The position numbers and the translations under genes were made by a program. From positions 17,893 through 81,892 of the forward strand of contig NZ_CP046073.1 of assembly GCF_017357825.1 (NCBI RefSeq): a stretch of 64,000 bases of DNA. Direction: 5' to 3'. The DNA comes from Sulfurimonas aquatica. Its GTDB lineage: Bacteria > Campylobacterota > Campylobacteria > Campylobacterales > Sulfurimonadaceae. Below, piece after piece: positions 55,520 through 63,570 of this stretch. Within the stretch, counting starts at the first letter, position 1, and every line of letters starts with the position of its first letter. Under the pieces are notes generated by a model. That model did not search any database. It had not been told where the DNA came from and saw only the letters and a list, made by a program, of their open reading frames with translations.

Positions 55520-56235
55520 CTCATAGACGAAAAAAAGAGCTTAAGACTGATTCCCCTGAGCGTCTAAAACCAGTAACTTTAGAATCAGGGAAATGGAATC
55601 ATAATTATCTTCGTCCATTTTTAAAACGACATAATATAGACGAGTATTTTTTAAATACTAATAATGAAAGAATACGTCTAACTTCACACTGCTTTCGCCA
55701 TACCTTTGCAAAAATTGCAGTAGGAGACCAAAATATCAACCCTGCAGTTATCCAAACACACTTTAAACACCTTTCAATAGAGATGACTATGCATTATGTG
55801 CATCTTAGCAAGATGAAACTCAAAGAAAGCTATATAAAAGGAATGATCGAGTCTAAAAATATAATCACTCAAGGAACAGAAGGTGAACATTTTAAAAAAA
55901 GTATTGCTAATATTAAAAATATAGACGAGCTTAATGAAAGTGTAAATAATCTCTCTAAATTATATGGTATTAATCCCTTACCTTTTGGATTATGTCTTTA
56001 TGATTTTAAACGAGGACATTGCCCTCATTTAGGAGTACAAAGCTGTTATATGTCTAACTGTGGAGATTTTGTGACAAATGATAAATTTTTACTAAACTTT
56101 GAGAATGAGTATAAAAGACTAGAAGAGCATAAAGCACATTGTATGAAGCAATCTCTGGGTGTAGAAGTAAAAAAGGCAGAGTATCAGTTGCATAGGATTA
56201 AAAGAATTATAGATAATATCAAGATGGAGAGTTAA

Positions 56236-56595
56236 ATGGCAAAAGGTGATTCATTAAAAAAATTCAAGAGTGAACAGAAAGAAAAAACAACAGAGCTCTT
56301 ACAAACCATTATAGAGGAACTTCAAGCATTAGGTGAAAAGGTTACAGTATCTAAAGTAGCTACCTTGTCTGGTCTTAGTAGAGCGAATATCTATGCTAAC
56401 TATAAAAGTTTATTTGAGGACTCTGCACCTATTGAAAGTAAAACAGATACTAAAGAACTTCGTCAAGGACTCAAGGAAAAGGATAATACACTTCACAAAT
56501 TACGCCAAGAGAATAAAGCTCTTAAAGAAGCTAATACAAAGTTGATGGACCAATTAGTTATGATGAAAATATTGGTTGATAATTGTAACTGTTAA
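56236..56595 (+). CDS. TnpC-like accessory protein of the Tn554-like element
   Basis: This 119-residue protein has an N-terminal HTH-like part (V-S-K-V-A-T-L-S-G-L-S-R-A-N-I-Y) and a C-terminal coiled coil (about 75-110). It matches TnpC/DUF6262 of Tn554, which sets the frequency and orientation of insertion. Its ATG follows the recombinase 3 stop directly. A true terminator lies over its end, which marks the end of the operon. Confidence 0.75.
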   Translation: MAKGDSLKKFKSEQKEKTTELLQTIIEELQALGEKVTVSKVATLSGLSRANIYANYKSLFEDSAPIESKTDTKELRQGLKEKDNTLHKLRQENKALKEANTKLMDQLVMMKILVDNCNC

Positions 56596-56615
56596 TCTAA
56601 CAGTCTTGTTTTTTT
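56588..56615 (+). terminator. rho-independent terminator after the recombinase operon
   Basis: ACTGTTA-ATC-TAACAGT (stem of 7, loop of 3) is followed by CTTGTTTTTTT. It overlaps the tnpC-like stop codon and ends the four-gene unit. Confidence 0.75.
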
Positions 56616-56639
56616 GAACCAAAAAAGGTACAATAGTAT

Positions 56640-56978
56640 ATGAATAAAAAAATACAAGTTGTTTTTTATAAAACTCCTGCTGGTAATGAACCAGTAAGAG
56701 AATGGCTTATATCTTTAGATTTAGAAGATAAAAAGAGCATAGGTTCTGATATTAAAACTGTTGAGTATGGTTGGCCTATTGGGATGCCAGTATCACGATC
56801 CCTAGGAAATAGCCTTTATGAGGTCAGAAGTAATATATCTCATAAACGTATAGCTAGGGTAATTTTTACAATTATTGATAACTACATGGTGCTTTTGAAT
56901 GGTTTTATCAAGAAAACTCAAAAAACACCACAAAATGAAATTGATTTAGCTCTTAAAAGAGCGAAGGATATAAAATGA
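56640..56978 (+). CDS. HigB/RelE-type toxin (Gp49, DUF891 family)
   Basis: This 112-residue protein has F-Y-K-T-P-A-G-N-E-P-V-R-E-W-L, G-W-P-I-G-M-P, L-Y-E-V-R-S and L-L-N-G-F-I-K-K-T-Q-K-T-P, all standard for phage-derived Gp49-like HigB toxins that cut mRNA at ribosomes. It precedes its antitoxin by a 4-bp overlap (toxin-first order, normal for higBA). Confidence 0.88.
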   Translation: MNKKIQVVFYKTPAGNEPVREWLISLDLEDKKSIGSDIKTVEYGWPIGMPVSRSLGNSLYEVRSNISHKRIARVIFTIIDNYMVLLNGFIKKTQKTPQNEIDLALKRAKDIK

Positions 56979-57262
56979 AATTAAATAAAGATGCAATTGG
57001 AAGTTCTTTTGATGATTTTTTAGAAGAAGAAAATATTTTGGCGGAATCTGATGCAATAGCTATTAAAAGAGTTGTTGCTTTTGAAGTAGCGAAATCAATG
57101 AGGGAGAAGCATATCACAAAAACAGAAATGGCTAAGAGAATGGGTACAAGTAGAAGTTCTCTTACAAGACTTCTTGATCCTCTAAACAATTCTATAACAT
57201 TAGCTACTATCGAAACTGCTCTAGCAGCTATTGGTAAAAGAGTACAGATACAAATAGTTTAG
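56975..57262 (+). CDS. HigA-type HTH antitoxin
   Basis: This 95-residue protein has an XRE HTH (I-T-K-T-E-M-A-K-R-M-G-T-S-R-S-S-L-T-R-L-L), with N-terminal acidic residues and a C-terminal A-L-A-A-I-G-K-R. It is the partner of the preceding toxin and probably represses the pair. Confidence 0.88.
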   Translation: MKLNKDAIGSSFDDFLEEENILAESDAIAIKRVVAFEVAKSMREKHITKTEMAKRMGTSRSSLTRLLDPLNNSITLATIETALAAIGKRVQIQIV

Positions 57263-57377
57263 TCTCACCAATAAAAAAGGCTCCCAAGCTAAAATTTAAA
57301 ATTAATGTGAATATACTTAATATTAAACTACAATCTTCCTGATTCCCTGCAGTTTAATCAATAGTAGAAGGATAAAA

Positions 57378-57575
57378 ATGAATTACGTAACACAAACAAT
57401 TATAGATATATTAGAGGAAAGATTTTCTAATGACAAGCCATACCTTTCAGAGAAAATTGAAGAACTAATGACTCATGAGAATAAATATGATGGCTTAAAC
57501 TTTTTATGCACTAAAGCTGATTCTACTACTATAAGCATGTATGCACAAAAACAGAACTTACTATTGAGAACATAG
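57378..57575 (+). CDS. hypothetical protein of 65 residues
   Basis: It has a good AGAAGGA site before ATG. The short helical protein (I-I-D-I-L-E-E-R-F; E-K-I-E-E-L-M) is not recognised. It precedes the DUF6398/ST7-like gene by 71 bp and may be the eroded front of another gene. Confidence 0.4.
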   Translation: MNYVTQTIIDILEERFSNDKPYLSEKIEELMTHENKYDGLNFLCTKADSTTISMYAQKQNLLLRT

Positions 57576-57646
57576 AATATCTCAAATCTATTTGGTACAA
57601 AATATAGTCTTACACAAATACATAAGATAAAATTAAAGGGCTATCT

Positions 57647-58567
57647 ATGTCACAAAATTACAAAACAATAGAACACCAAATCCGTAAATACAGCTTTGAG
57701 TTTTTAAAAGTGAGTCCAGAACCCCTCTTGATGTTTGAGAAACTCAATGACAACAACCCTCAAATGATTTTAGATGCACAAAAACCAAATCTTCTTGCTG
57801 CTTCTATTATATACATCTACTTGAAAAGAAATAATCTTAACGGTCGCGGTGGTATTACCGCTAAAGATTTAGGTCAATATTTTGGAGTGAAAGCATCGGC
57901 TATTTCTCAAAAGACTTTTGATGTAGAGTTTTGGCTTGGTGGAAAGATGGCCTATCTAAGAGAGAGTAAAGTCTATGAATTTATAGATGAAGATAGATTT
58001 CAAGTTAATGAGATGTATTTTGAGTTTTTAGAATCTCCTGTGCAAGATGATATTAAACAAAGTATTAAATCTTTAAAATCAATGATTAAAAAAGATGCCA
58101 ATTTCTTTGATCCCTATATAACTCTACATGAGTATTATCTTATGGATAGAGATTTCAAAAGTGCCATTAACATTATTGAGTTAGGTTTTAAAAAAGCAAT
58201 TGACCTCATAGATAATGATGGAAGATTTCCAGATGTTTTAAACTGGGGATTTATTGAAAATCGGCATATCATTAGAATGATTTTTAACTTTGCTATGTTT
58301 GTATGGGCAAATGATGAAGATAAAGAGATAGCTTTAAATATCTTCATGGAACTCTTAAAATCAAACCACAATGACAATATTGGTGCAAGATACTCCATAG
58401 TAGCTATACTAGAAGGGTTTAACTCTCAAGAAGAGTATGAAGAGCAATTTGAGAGTGAAAATGGGATGGGACTTGAGTATGAAGCTCTTGAAAAATGGTT
58501 TTATGAGTCTGCTCAAAAACATTTAGATGTTATTGGCTGGTGGCTTAATTTAGATGAGAAAGAATAG
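57647..58567 (+). CDS. DUF6398-like/ST7-like helical-repeat protein
   Basis: This 306-residue protein has an N-terminal cyclin-like or DUF6398-type domain (about 38-90: A-A-S-I-I-Y-I-Y-L-K-R; A-K-D-L-G-Q-Y-F-G-V-K). A TPR-like region (about 140-290) includes W-G-F-I-E-N-R-H-I-I-R and H-N-D-N-I-G-A-R-Y, recalling ST7 repeats. It is probably a soluble scaffold. A second IS256 copy begins 30 bp after its stop. Confidence 0.6.
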   Translation: MSQNYKTIEHQIRKYSFEFLKVSPEPLLMFEKLNDNNPQMILDAQKPNLLAASIIYIYLKRNNLNGRGGITAKDLGQYFGVKASAISQKTFDVEFWLGGKMAYLRESKVYEFIDEDRFQVNEMYFEFLESPVQDDIKQSIKSLKSMIKKDANFFDPYITLHEYYLMDRDFKSAINIIELGFKKAIDLIDNDGRFPDVLNWGFIENRHIIRMIFNFAMFVWANDEDKEIALNIFMELLKSNHNDNIGARYSIVAILEGFNSQEEYEEQFESENGMGLEYEALEKWFYESAQKHLDVIGWWLNLDEKE

Positions 58568-58597
58568 TATTACAAGTCTATTTAATTGATAATAGTA

Positions 58598-59908
58598 GGT
58601 AGTGTTCAATAATCTGTGTCAGTATCGAGTAATTCCTAAAATTGTATCATAAATTAAGAGCTTTATCTAATCTCCCCTCAAAGTGAATTGAGAGTTGAGA
58701 GATAGTTAAGCTCCAGTTTCTAACTGGCATAGTCCATTTTTTTGAGGCATTCTGGATGCCCATATAGAGTAATTTTAATAAGCTATTATCATTAGGGAAA
58801 GCACCTTTAGTCTTAGTCAGTGTTCTGAACTGTCGATGCACAGACTCAATGATATTGGTGGTATAGATTACTTTTCTAATATCAGCTGGATATTTAAAAT
58901 ATACAGACAGATTATCCCATTTATTTCTCCAAGAAGTAAAAACGATTGGATATTTTTTACCCCATTTTTCTTCAAGCTTATCGAGTTCAATTTCAGCTTC
59001 TTCTTTCGTAAAGGCTTGATAGACTTTCTTCAACTCTTTTGCGAACTGCTTTTGATTAGCGGAACCTACATATTTAAGTGAATTTCGGATTTGATGAACA
59101 ATACAGAGTTGTACTTCTGTGTCAGGATAGACTGAGTTTATGGCTTCAGGAAAGCCTTTTAAACCATCAACGGAAGCGATGAGTATATCTTTAACACCAC
59201 GATGAGATAAATCAGTAAGTACCTGTAGCCAGAACTTAGCACCTTCACTCTCATTGAGATAGAGACCAAGTATCTCTTTCTTCCCATCAATGCCGACACC
59301 GAGAACGGTATAAAATGCTTTTGAGATATATCTTCCATCCTCTTTTACTTTATAGTGAATCGCATCTAAAAATATAAAAGGATATACTTCTTCAAGAGGA
59401 CGAACTTTCCACTCTTGAAGCATAGGTATTATTTTATCTGTTACTGTACTGATTGCACCCTTAGAAAAGCCTACACCGTAAATATCTTCGATAAGCTTTG
59501 CTATTTGAGAGTAGCTGTTACCATGAGAGTAAAGAGCAAGTATTTTATCTTCTATCTCACCTGACATAGTTCGTTGATTTTTCTTTACAATCTCAGGCTC
59601 AAAACTACCACTACGGTCTCTTGGAACATCAAGTTCAAATTCACCATGTTCACTTTTCATAGTTTTAGTGGCATAGCCATTTTTACGGTTCTTTGAGATA
59701 TCTTGTGTTAAATGGGAATCTATTTCTGCGGAGAGAGCAGCTTCTGTAAGTTGCTTTATTAAAGAGCTTAATGCTCCATCTTTACCACTGATACTCTTAC
59801 CAGCCTTTATATCACGAGCAAATTGCTCTGCATCTATTTCTATCTTCATCTGTGTGTCCTTGAGTAATTGTTATTTTACCCGATTGACACAGATTTTTAA
59901 ACGGTCCC
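58598..59908 (-). mobile_element. IS256-family insertion sequence, copy 2 (inverse)
   Basis: The same 1311-bp length and ends as copy 1, inverted, with its own 8-bp duplication TAATAGTA (58590-58597, 59909-59916). Each copy having an intact, different duplication shows two separate insertions; they do not form a composite transposon that moved as a unit. Confidence 0.92.
58647..59849 (-). CDS. IS256-family transposase, copy 2
   Basis: The 400-residue product is identical to copy 1 at protein level, including F-L-D-A-I-H-Y, S-V-D-G-L-K-G and T-N-I-I-E-S. This identity suggests recent transposition in this genome. The insertion lies between the ST7-like gene and the ParE gene without breaking either. 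Confidence 0.92.
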   Translation of the reverse strand: MKIEIDAEQFARDIKAGKSISGKDGALSSLIKQLTEAALSAEIDSHLTQDISKNRKNGYATKTMKSEHGEFELDVPRDRSGSFEPEIVKKNQRTMSGEIEDKILALYSHGNSYSQIAKLIEDIYGVGFSKGAISTVTDKIIPMLQEWKVRPLEEVYPFIFLDAIHYKVKEDGRYISKAFYTVLGVGIDGKKEILGLYLNESEGAKFWLQVLTDLSHRGVKDILIASVDGLKGFPEAINSVYPDTEVQLCIVHQIRNSLKYVGSANQKQFAKELKKVYQAFTKEEAEIELDKLEEKWGKKYPIVFTSWRNKWDNLSVYFKYPADIRKVIYTTNIIESVHRQFRTLTKTKGAFPNDNSLLKLLYMGIQNASKKWTMPVRNWSLTISQLSIHFEGRLDKALNL

Positions 59909-59965
59909 TAATAGTAACTTTACATAACTTATGTTAACCAAATCGCTAAATAAAATATCTTTTCT

Positions 59966-60265
59966 TTATTGTTCTATTTCAATATTTGATTCATCAACGT
60001 CAATATATTTATAAATCATAACGATGCCAACACTATTTGGATAAATCTTATAAATAATTTTCATACCATCGAGAATAATTTCTCGAATATTCTCATCGCC
60101 AAATGTTGCATTTTCTTTGCCAATGTATGGATGTTGTAGCATATTTCTAATTCGAGATACTAATTTTATGGTGTATGACTTGGCTCTTGAAGGATTGTCA
60201 TTCGAGATATGACTTTTTAATTTGAATATAAACTCTTTTGAGTCATGTGAAAAGTTTACTTTCAT
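59966..60265 (-). CDS. ParE/RelE-type toxin
   Basis: This 99-residue protein has the ParE order: F-S-H-D-S-K-E-F-I-F-K, R-A-K-S-Y-T-I-K-L-V, H-P-Y-I-G-K-E, I-R-E-I-I-L-D-G-M-K-I-I-Y-K-I, then I-V-M-I-Y-K-Y. Such toxins attack gyrase or mRNA. The antitoxin gene ends 5 bp upstream. Confidence 0.8.
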   Translation of the reverse strand: MKVNFSHDSKEFIFKLKSHISNDNPSRAKSYTIKLVSRIRNMLQHPYIGKENATFGDENIREIILDGMKIIYKIYPNSVGIVMIYKYIDVDESNIEIEQ

Positions 60266-60270
60266 TTAAT

Positions 60271-60477
60271 TTATTTATCTAATTCTTCAAGTATTTGTTC
60301 TGATGAATAAACATCCCCATCCTCGATTTGCTTTAAACCTTTCAATACTCCAGCTTTTTCATATTTATATATAGATTCATCGACTATTTCAACTGTTTCA
60401 CCCTGCTTAGTCAGGGACTCTAAAAAAGATAATATTTTTTGAGATACACTCTCTGAAGCATTTAGATGTATTGTCAT
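60271..60477 (-). CDS. antitoxin of the ParE-type pair
   Basis: This 68-residue acidic protein starts behind AGAGG. Its N-terminal part may bind DNA as a dimer and its acidic tail (I-E-D-G-D-V-Y-S-S-E-Q-I-L-E-E-L) would wrap the toxin. Position and size make the assignment, not a strong motif. Confidence 0.65.
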   Translation of the reverse strand: MTIHLNASESVSQKILSFLESLTKQGETVEIVDESIYKYEKAGVLKGLKQIEDGDVYSSEQILEELDK

Positions 60478-60693
60478 TAGGTTACCTCTCGATTTTTAAT
60501 CTTGTATTATAGCTAATTTTAATAAACTCCTCAAAACAAATAATATTACTTATAGCTTATCCCATATACTTTTTAATCCAACTTTCTATCTCATAAATTG
60601 TATCGAATGATTAACCCACAAATATGATTTTAATCAAAATAATTTACTTTTATTAAAAGCAATGTTATACTTTTTAAAACCGGGAGGTACATT

Positions 60694-61611
60694 ATGTCAT
60701 CCGTCGCCTTTATATACGACCCTATATTTTTAGAACATGATACCAGTCTATCTCATCCTGAAAATGCCAATAGACTTCGATCTATCCTCAGAGCAATTGA
60801 GCCTCTTCGTGAACACTTGCTCTTTTTAAAACCATCTCCTGCACCTTTAGATATTGTTATGCAAGTGCACCCTAATTATCATATTGAACTTATTGAAGAA
60901 AAAAGCTTATCTCAAGAGGCGATAGACAGTGATACTCAAGTCTCTAGTGAATCTTATGAAGCGGCTTTAATGGCAGTCGGAGCTGGTAAATTAGCCATAG
61001 ATAAAATTGTCTCTGGAGAGATACAAAGTGCTTTTTGTGCTGTACGACCTCCAGGACACCATGCGACAGCTACTCAAGCTATGGGGTTTTGTTTGTTCAA
61101 TAATATCGCTATTACAGCTCGTTATGCTCAATTTATGGGTTATGAAGAAGTAATGATAATTGATTTTGATGTACATCATGGTAATGGAACCCAAGAGATA
61201 TTTTATGATGATTCAAATGTGTTTTATTTTAGCACACATGAGTACCCAGCCTACCCCGGTAGTGGTTATATAGATGAGTGTGGAATTGATGAGGGAAAAG
61301 GATATACTCATAATTTTCCTCTACACTCCTATAGTGGAGATGATGATATTCTTCCTATTTATGAGGAAGATCTCTTAGATGACATTGAGAGTTTTCAACC
61401 AGACATTATTTTAGTCTCTGCCGGTTATGATTTACATGCCGCTGATCCTTTAGCTCAACTACAAGTTAGTACTGAGGGAATCAAAAAAATTGTAGAGTCA
61501 ATTATGCACTGTAGTGATGTACCAAAAGTTTTTATGCTTGAAGGTGGTTACAATCTAAATGCACTTGGTGAGAGTGTATTTGAGACACTTGAGACTATGA
61601 TATCTTCTTAA
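60694..61611 (+). CDS. histone-deacetylase-family amidohydrolase (AcuC/acetylpolyamine deacetylase-like)
   Basis: This 305-residue protein starts behind GGGAGG. It has R-P-P-G-H-H-A (118-124), D-F-D-V-H-H-G-N-G-T (157-166; Asp159 and His161 as zinc ligands), S-A-G-Y-D-L-H-A-A-D-P-L (Asp251, third ligand) and E-G-G-Y-N (Tyr286). All catalytic residues are present, so it probably removes acetyl groups from small amines or lysines in the cytoplasm. It converges on the polymerase gene with a 17-bp overlap. Confidence 0.9.
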   Translation: MSSVAFIYDPIFLEHDTSLSHPENANRLRSILRAIEPLREHLLFLKPSPAPLDIVMQVHPNYHIELIEEKSLSQEAIDSDTQVSSESYEAALMAVGAGKLAIDKIVSGEIQSAFCAVRPPGHHATATQAMGFCLFNNIAITARYAQFMGYEEVMIIDFDVHHGNGTQEIFYDDSNVFYFSTHEYPAYPGSGYIDECGIDEGKGYTHNFPLHSYSGDDDILPIYEEDLLDDIESFQPDIILVSAGYDLHAADPLAQLQVSTEGIKKIVESIMHCSDVPKVFMLEGGYNLNALGESVFETLETMISS

Positions 61612-62626
61612 CTTGCTGGTTTATTAAGTACCCCCCCCCCTCACTCCCATACCGAATAGCGTCCACACCATACTTATCTCTAATTTTTATCAGTTTCTGA
61701 TTAAGTGCCGCAAACTTCAAATCCCTCTCATACTCCAGAATTGAAAAGGTTTTACGATTATCACTATCTGCAAAGTTTGAGCTGCTTATAGCAATATAGT
61801 GAATCTTATAGTTTATATGGTTATCTAGTTTGTGAATCATGTTTTTTGCAAGAGCTATTAGAAAGTTCTCATTAAATAGTCTATTGATAGTAATCGACTG
61901 CGATGCCTTAGCTCCATACTCATATCTGATTTTAAAATAAAAGGTCGTTGGATTAAGACTTAGTTTTGTGATAGTGTAACTTAGATACCTAGCGAGTATC
62001 ACTACTCTTCTATATATCTCACCTCTATCAAGTATGGCTTTAAAGTTTCTGCTTATCCCTATGCCTCTTCTTTGACTATAGGGTATTACTCTCTCTTTAT
62101 CTGTTCCACGGATTCTATGATAGAGTACCCTACCCGTTTTACCGTAGGCATAAAGAATATTAGGATACTCTCTTAACTCTCCTAATGTTTTAATCTTATG
62201 GGTATCTAATTTTTTAGAAATTGCACGACCCACTCCTGGAAAATCATTAACATCATATCCTCGTGTCATCTCATCAACCTCCCCTCTCTCAAGCACAAAT
62301 GCTCCATATGGTTTTATCTTATCTGTCATCAGTTTAGCTATCCATTTTGATTCACTTGCCGCAATAGTAATAGGAAGATCAAACTCTTTTAATATCTCAT
62401 CTCTAAGTTCTGTTATAAACTCAAGAGTGTCCTCATCTTTAACCAAACCATTCAAGTCTCCAAACCACTCATCTATACTGTACTGCTCTATTATTGGAAT
62501 TTTGAGTTCAAGAAATCTTTTTAGCTTCACTGAGAGCTCTTGATAGAAGAGATGATCACTAGGAATGACTATTAGATTAGGACACATTCTAAGTGCATCT
62601 CTTAGAAGAGTGTTTGATAAAGACAT
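61595..62626 (-). pseudogene. Y-family DNA polymerase (UmuC/DinB-like) lacking its N-terminus
   Basis: From about residue 8 the 343-residue frame follows UmuC/DinB: A-L-R-M-C-P-N-L-I-V-I-P, the second catalytic motif S-I-D-E-W-F, A-A-S-E-S-K-W-I-A-K, and the HhH region F-P-G-V-G-R-A-I-S-K-K-L. The first 45-50 residues of the family, with the metal-binding D-x-D/N-x-F-F motif, are absent. Its 5' end overlaps the S24 repressor head-to-head, with both truncated at the same place (about 62600-62630). A run of ten G (on this strand) lies near the 3' end at 61631-61640. It is probably inactive. Confidence 0.75.
61631..61640. repeat. ten-base C/G homopolymer tract
   Basis: Ten C on the plus strand code for E-G-G-G in the polymerase frame 10 residues from its C-terminus. 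Such tracts slip readily and switch genes on and off in Campylobacterota. It also lies 20 bp past the deacetylase stop. Confidence 0.6.
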
Positions 62627-63222
62627 TGCAGAAGTGTTGGGACTATCTAAAGAGTCACTTAGTATTGCAAAGAAGAAAAACTCTATCCCTTATGAGCAGA
62701 TATCTAAGTTTTGTGCAAAACGGAAGATATCTATTAACTGGGTTTTATTTGATCAGTTACCACAGTCGCTTGAAGAGGAGACGGATAAATATACTAGGAT
62801 TAAGCACTTTACCAATATTAATGTGAGTGCTGGTGGTGGAGGTTTTAATTATGATGAAGACTTTGAGTATCTCAGTATTGATAAAAAGCTCTTAGATTCG
62901 CTCTATAAGTCTAATAACTCTAATCCTGACTCAATATCTGCACTTAATGTCTTAGGTGACTCTATGGAGCCTACACTTAATGATAAAGAGACAATACTGT
63001 TTGATAAAGATAGTTTAGAAGTTAATAAGGGCAGTATTTTCATAGTTTTAACGAATGCTATCAAGTGCAGGACTATTTGTAAAAAGAGTAGCACTTAAAA
63101 TAGATGGCTCTCTTGAACTTATTAGTGATAACAAGAGTTACAATAGTGAGATAATCATCCCTGATGAGTTAGAAAATATAAAAATACTCGGAAAGGTGGT
63201 TGGGAAAATTGCTTTGGTTTGA
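62565..63222 (+). pseudogene. S24-type repressor (CI/LexA-like), 5'-truncated and frameshifted
   Basis: Family-like sequence begins at V-F-D-K-D-I-A-E-V-L-G-L (HTH half) and continues through N-S-I-P-Y-E-Q-I and I-S-I-N-W-V to the peptidase domain with V-L-G-D-S-M-E-P (catalytic Ser). After I-V-L-T-N the frame is lost: the open frame stops at 63098, while the +1 frame continues F-V-K-R-V-A-L-K-I-D-G (with the catalytic Lys) to TGA at 63220-63222. The shift is near 63060-63075. The first 15-20 residues come from polymerase antisense sequence. It would normally repress the neighbouring SOS-like genes. Confidence 0.7.
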
Positions 63223-63466
63223 CAAGTGTCATAAGATAACTCTCTATAGAGAAGTAAATAGTAATATTAGATATTACACAATATCACTCTACCCCACTCT
63301 CTTTAATCAATATCTACTTATTAGAGAGTTTGGCGGAGTAAAGAATAAGAGAGCTACTGGGAGTAAAAAAGAGTACTTTAATAAATTTATAAATATGGAA
63401 TCAGCAGTAAAATTACTTATTGATTCAACATTAAAAAGAGGTTATTCACCCATTAGATATAAATAG
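63200..63466 (+). CDS. WGR-like domain protein, second copy
   Basis: The 88-residue frame starts at TTG 63200 (TTG 63212 is possible); no ATG is available upstream. From about residue 12 it parallels the protein at 289: I-T-L-Y-R-E-V-N-S-N-I-R-Y-Y-T, T-L-F-N-Q-Y-L-L-I, then F-G-G-V-K-N-K-R in the WGR turn and K-R-G-Y near the end. It overlaps the repressor remnant's restored frame by 23 bp, so the three genes were probably one SOS-type cluster. Confidence 0.65.
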   Translation: MGKLLWFDKCHKITLYREVNSNIRYYTISLYPTLFNQYLLIREFGGVKNKRATGSKKEYFNKFINMESAVKLLIDSTLKRGYSPIRYK

Positions 63467-63570
63467 CAATATATCAGAGACCGTCCAGAGTTTTGTGCCA
63501 TTAACCGAAAGTCATTAAAATTATATCATAGTTCAACAATTTAGTTTGAAACTTAGAAAGCTCCACAACC

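Larger units (their letters stand above)
53267..56235 (+). pseudogene. tyrosine recombinase 3, split by an IS256-family element
   Basis: The first part (53267-54208) encodes 314 native residues, including the catalytic T-G-L-R-I-S-E. The second (55528-56235) resumes in frame with R-K-K-E-L-K and carries S-H-C-F-R-H-T-F-A, F-K-H-L-S-I-E-M-T-M-H-Y and a Cys/His cluster (R-G-H-C-P-H-L-G-V-Q-S-C). It resembles TnpB of Tn554. The insertion (54209-55519) and 8-bp duplication CTCATAGA explain the break exactly, so removing the IS would restore the gene. The element is therefore probably immobile now. Confidence 0.85.

Noticed and set aside
54209..59908. Composite transposon bounded by the two IS256 copies
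   Set aside because: Each copy has its own intact and different 8-bp target duplication, so they inserted separately.
60540..60620. Short minus-strand frame ending I-E-S-W-I-K-K-Y-M-G
   Set aside because: Only about 16 codons after a stop and no start; it may be the relic of a lost gene, but this cannot be supported.
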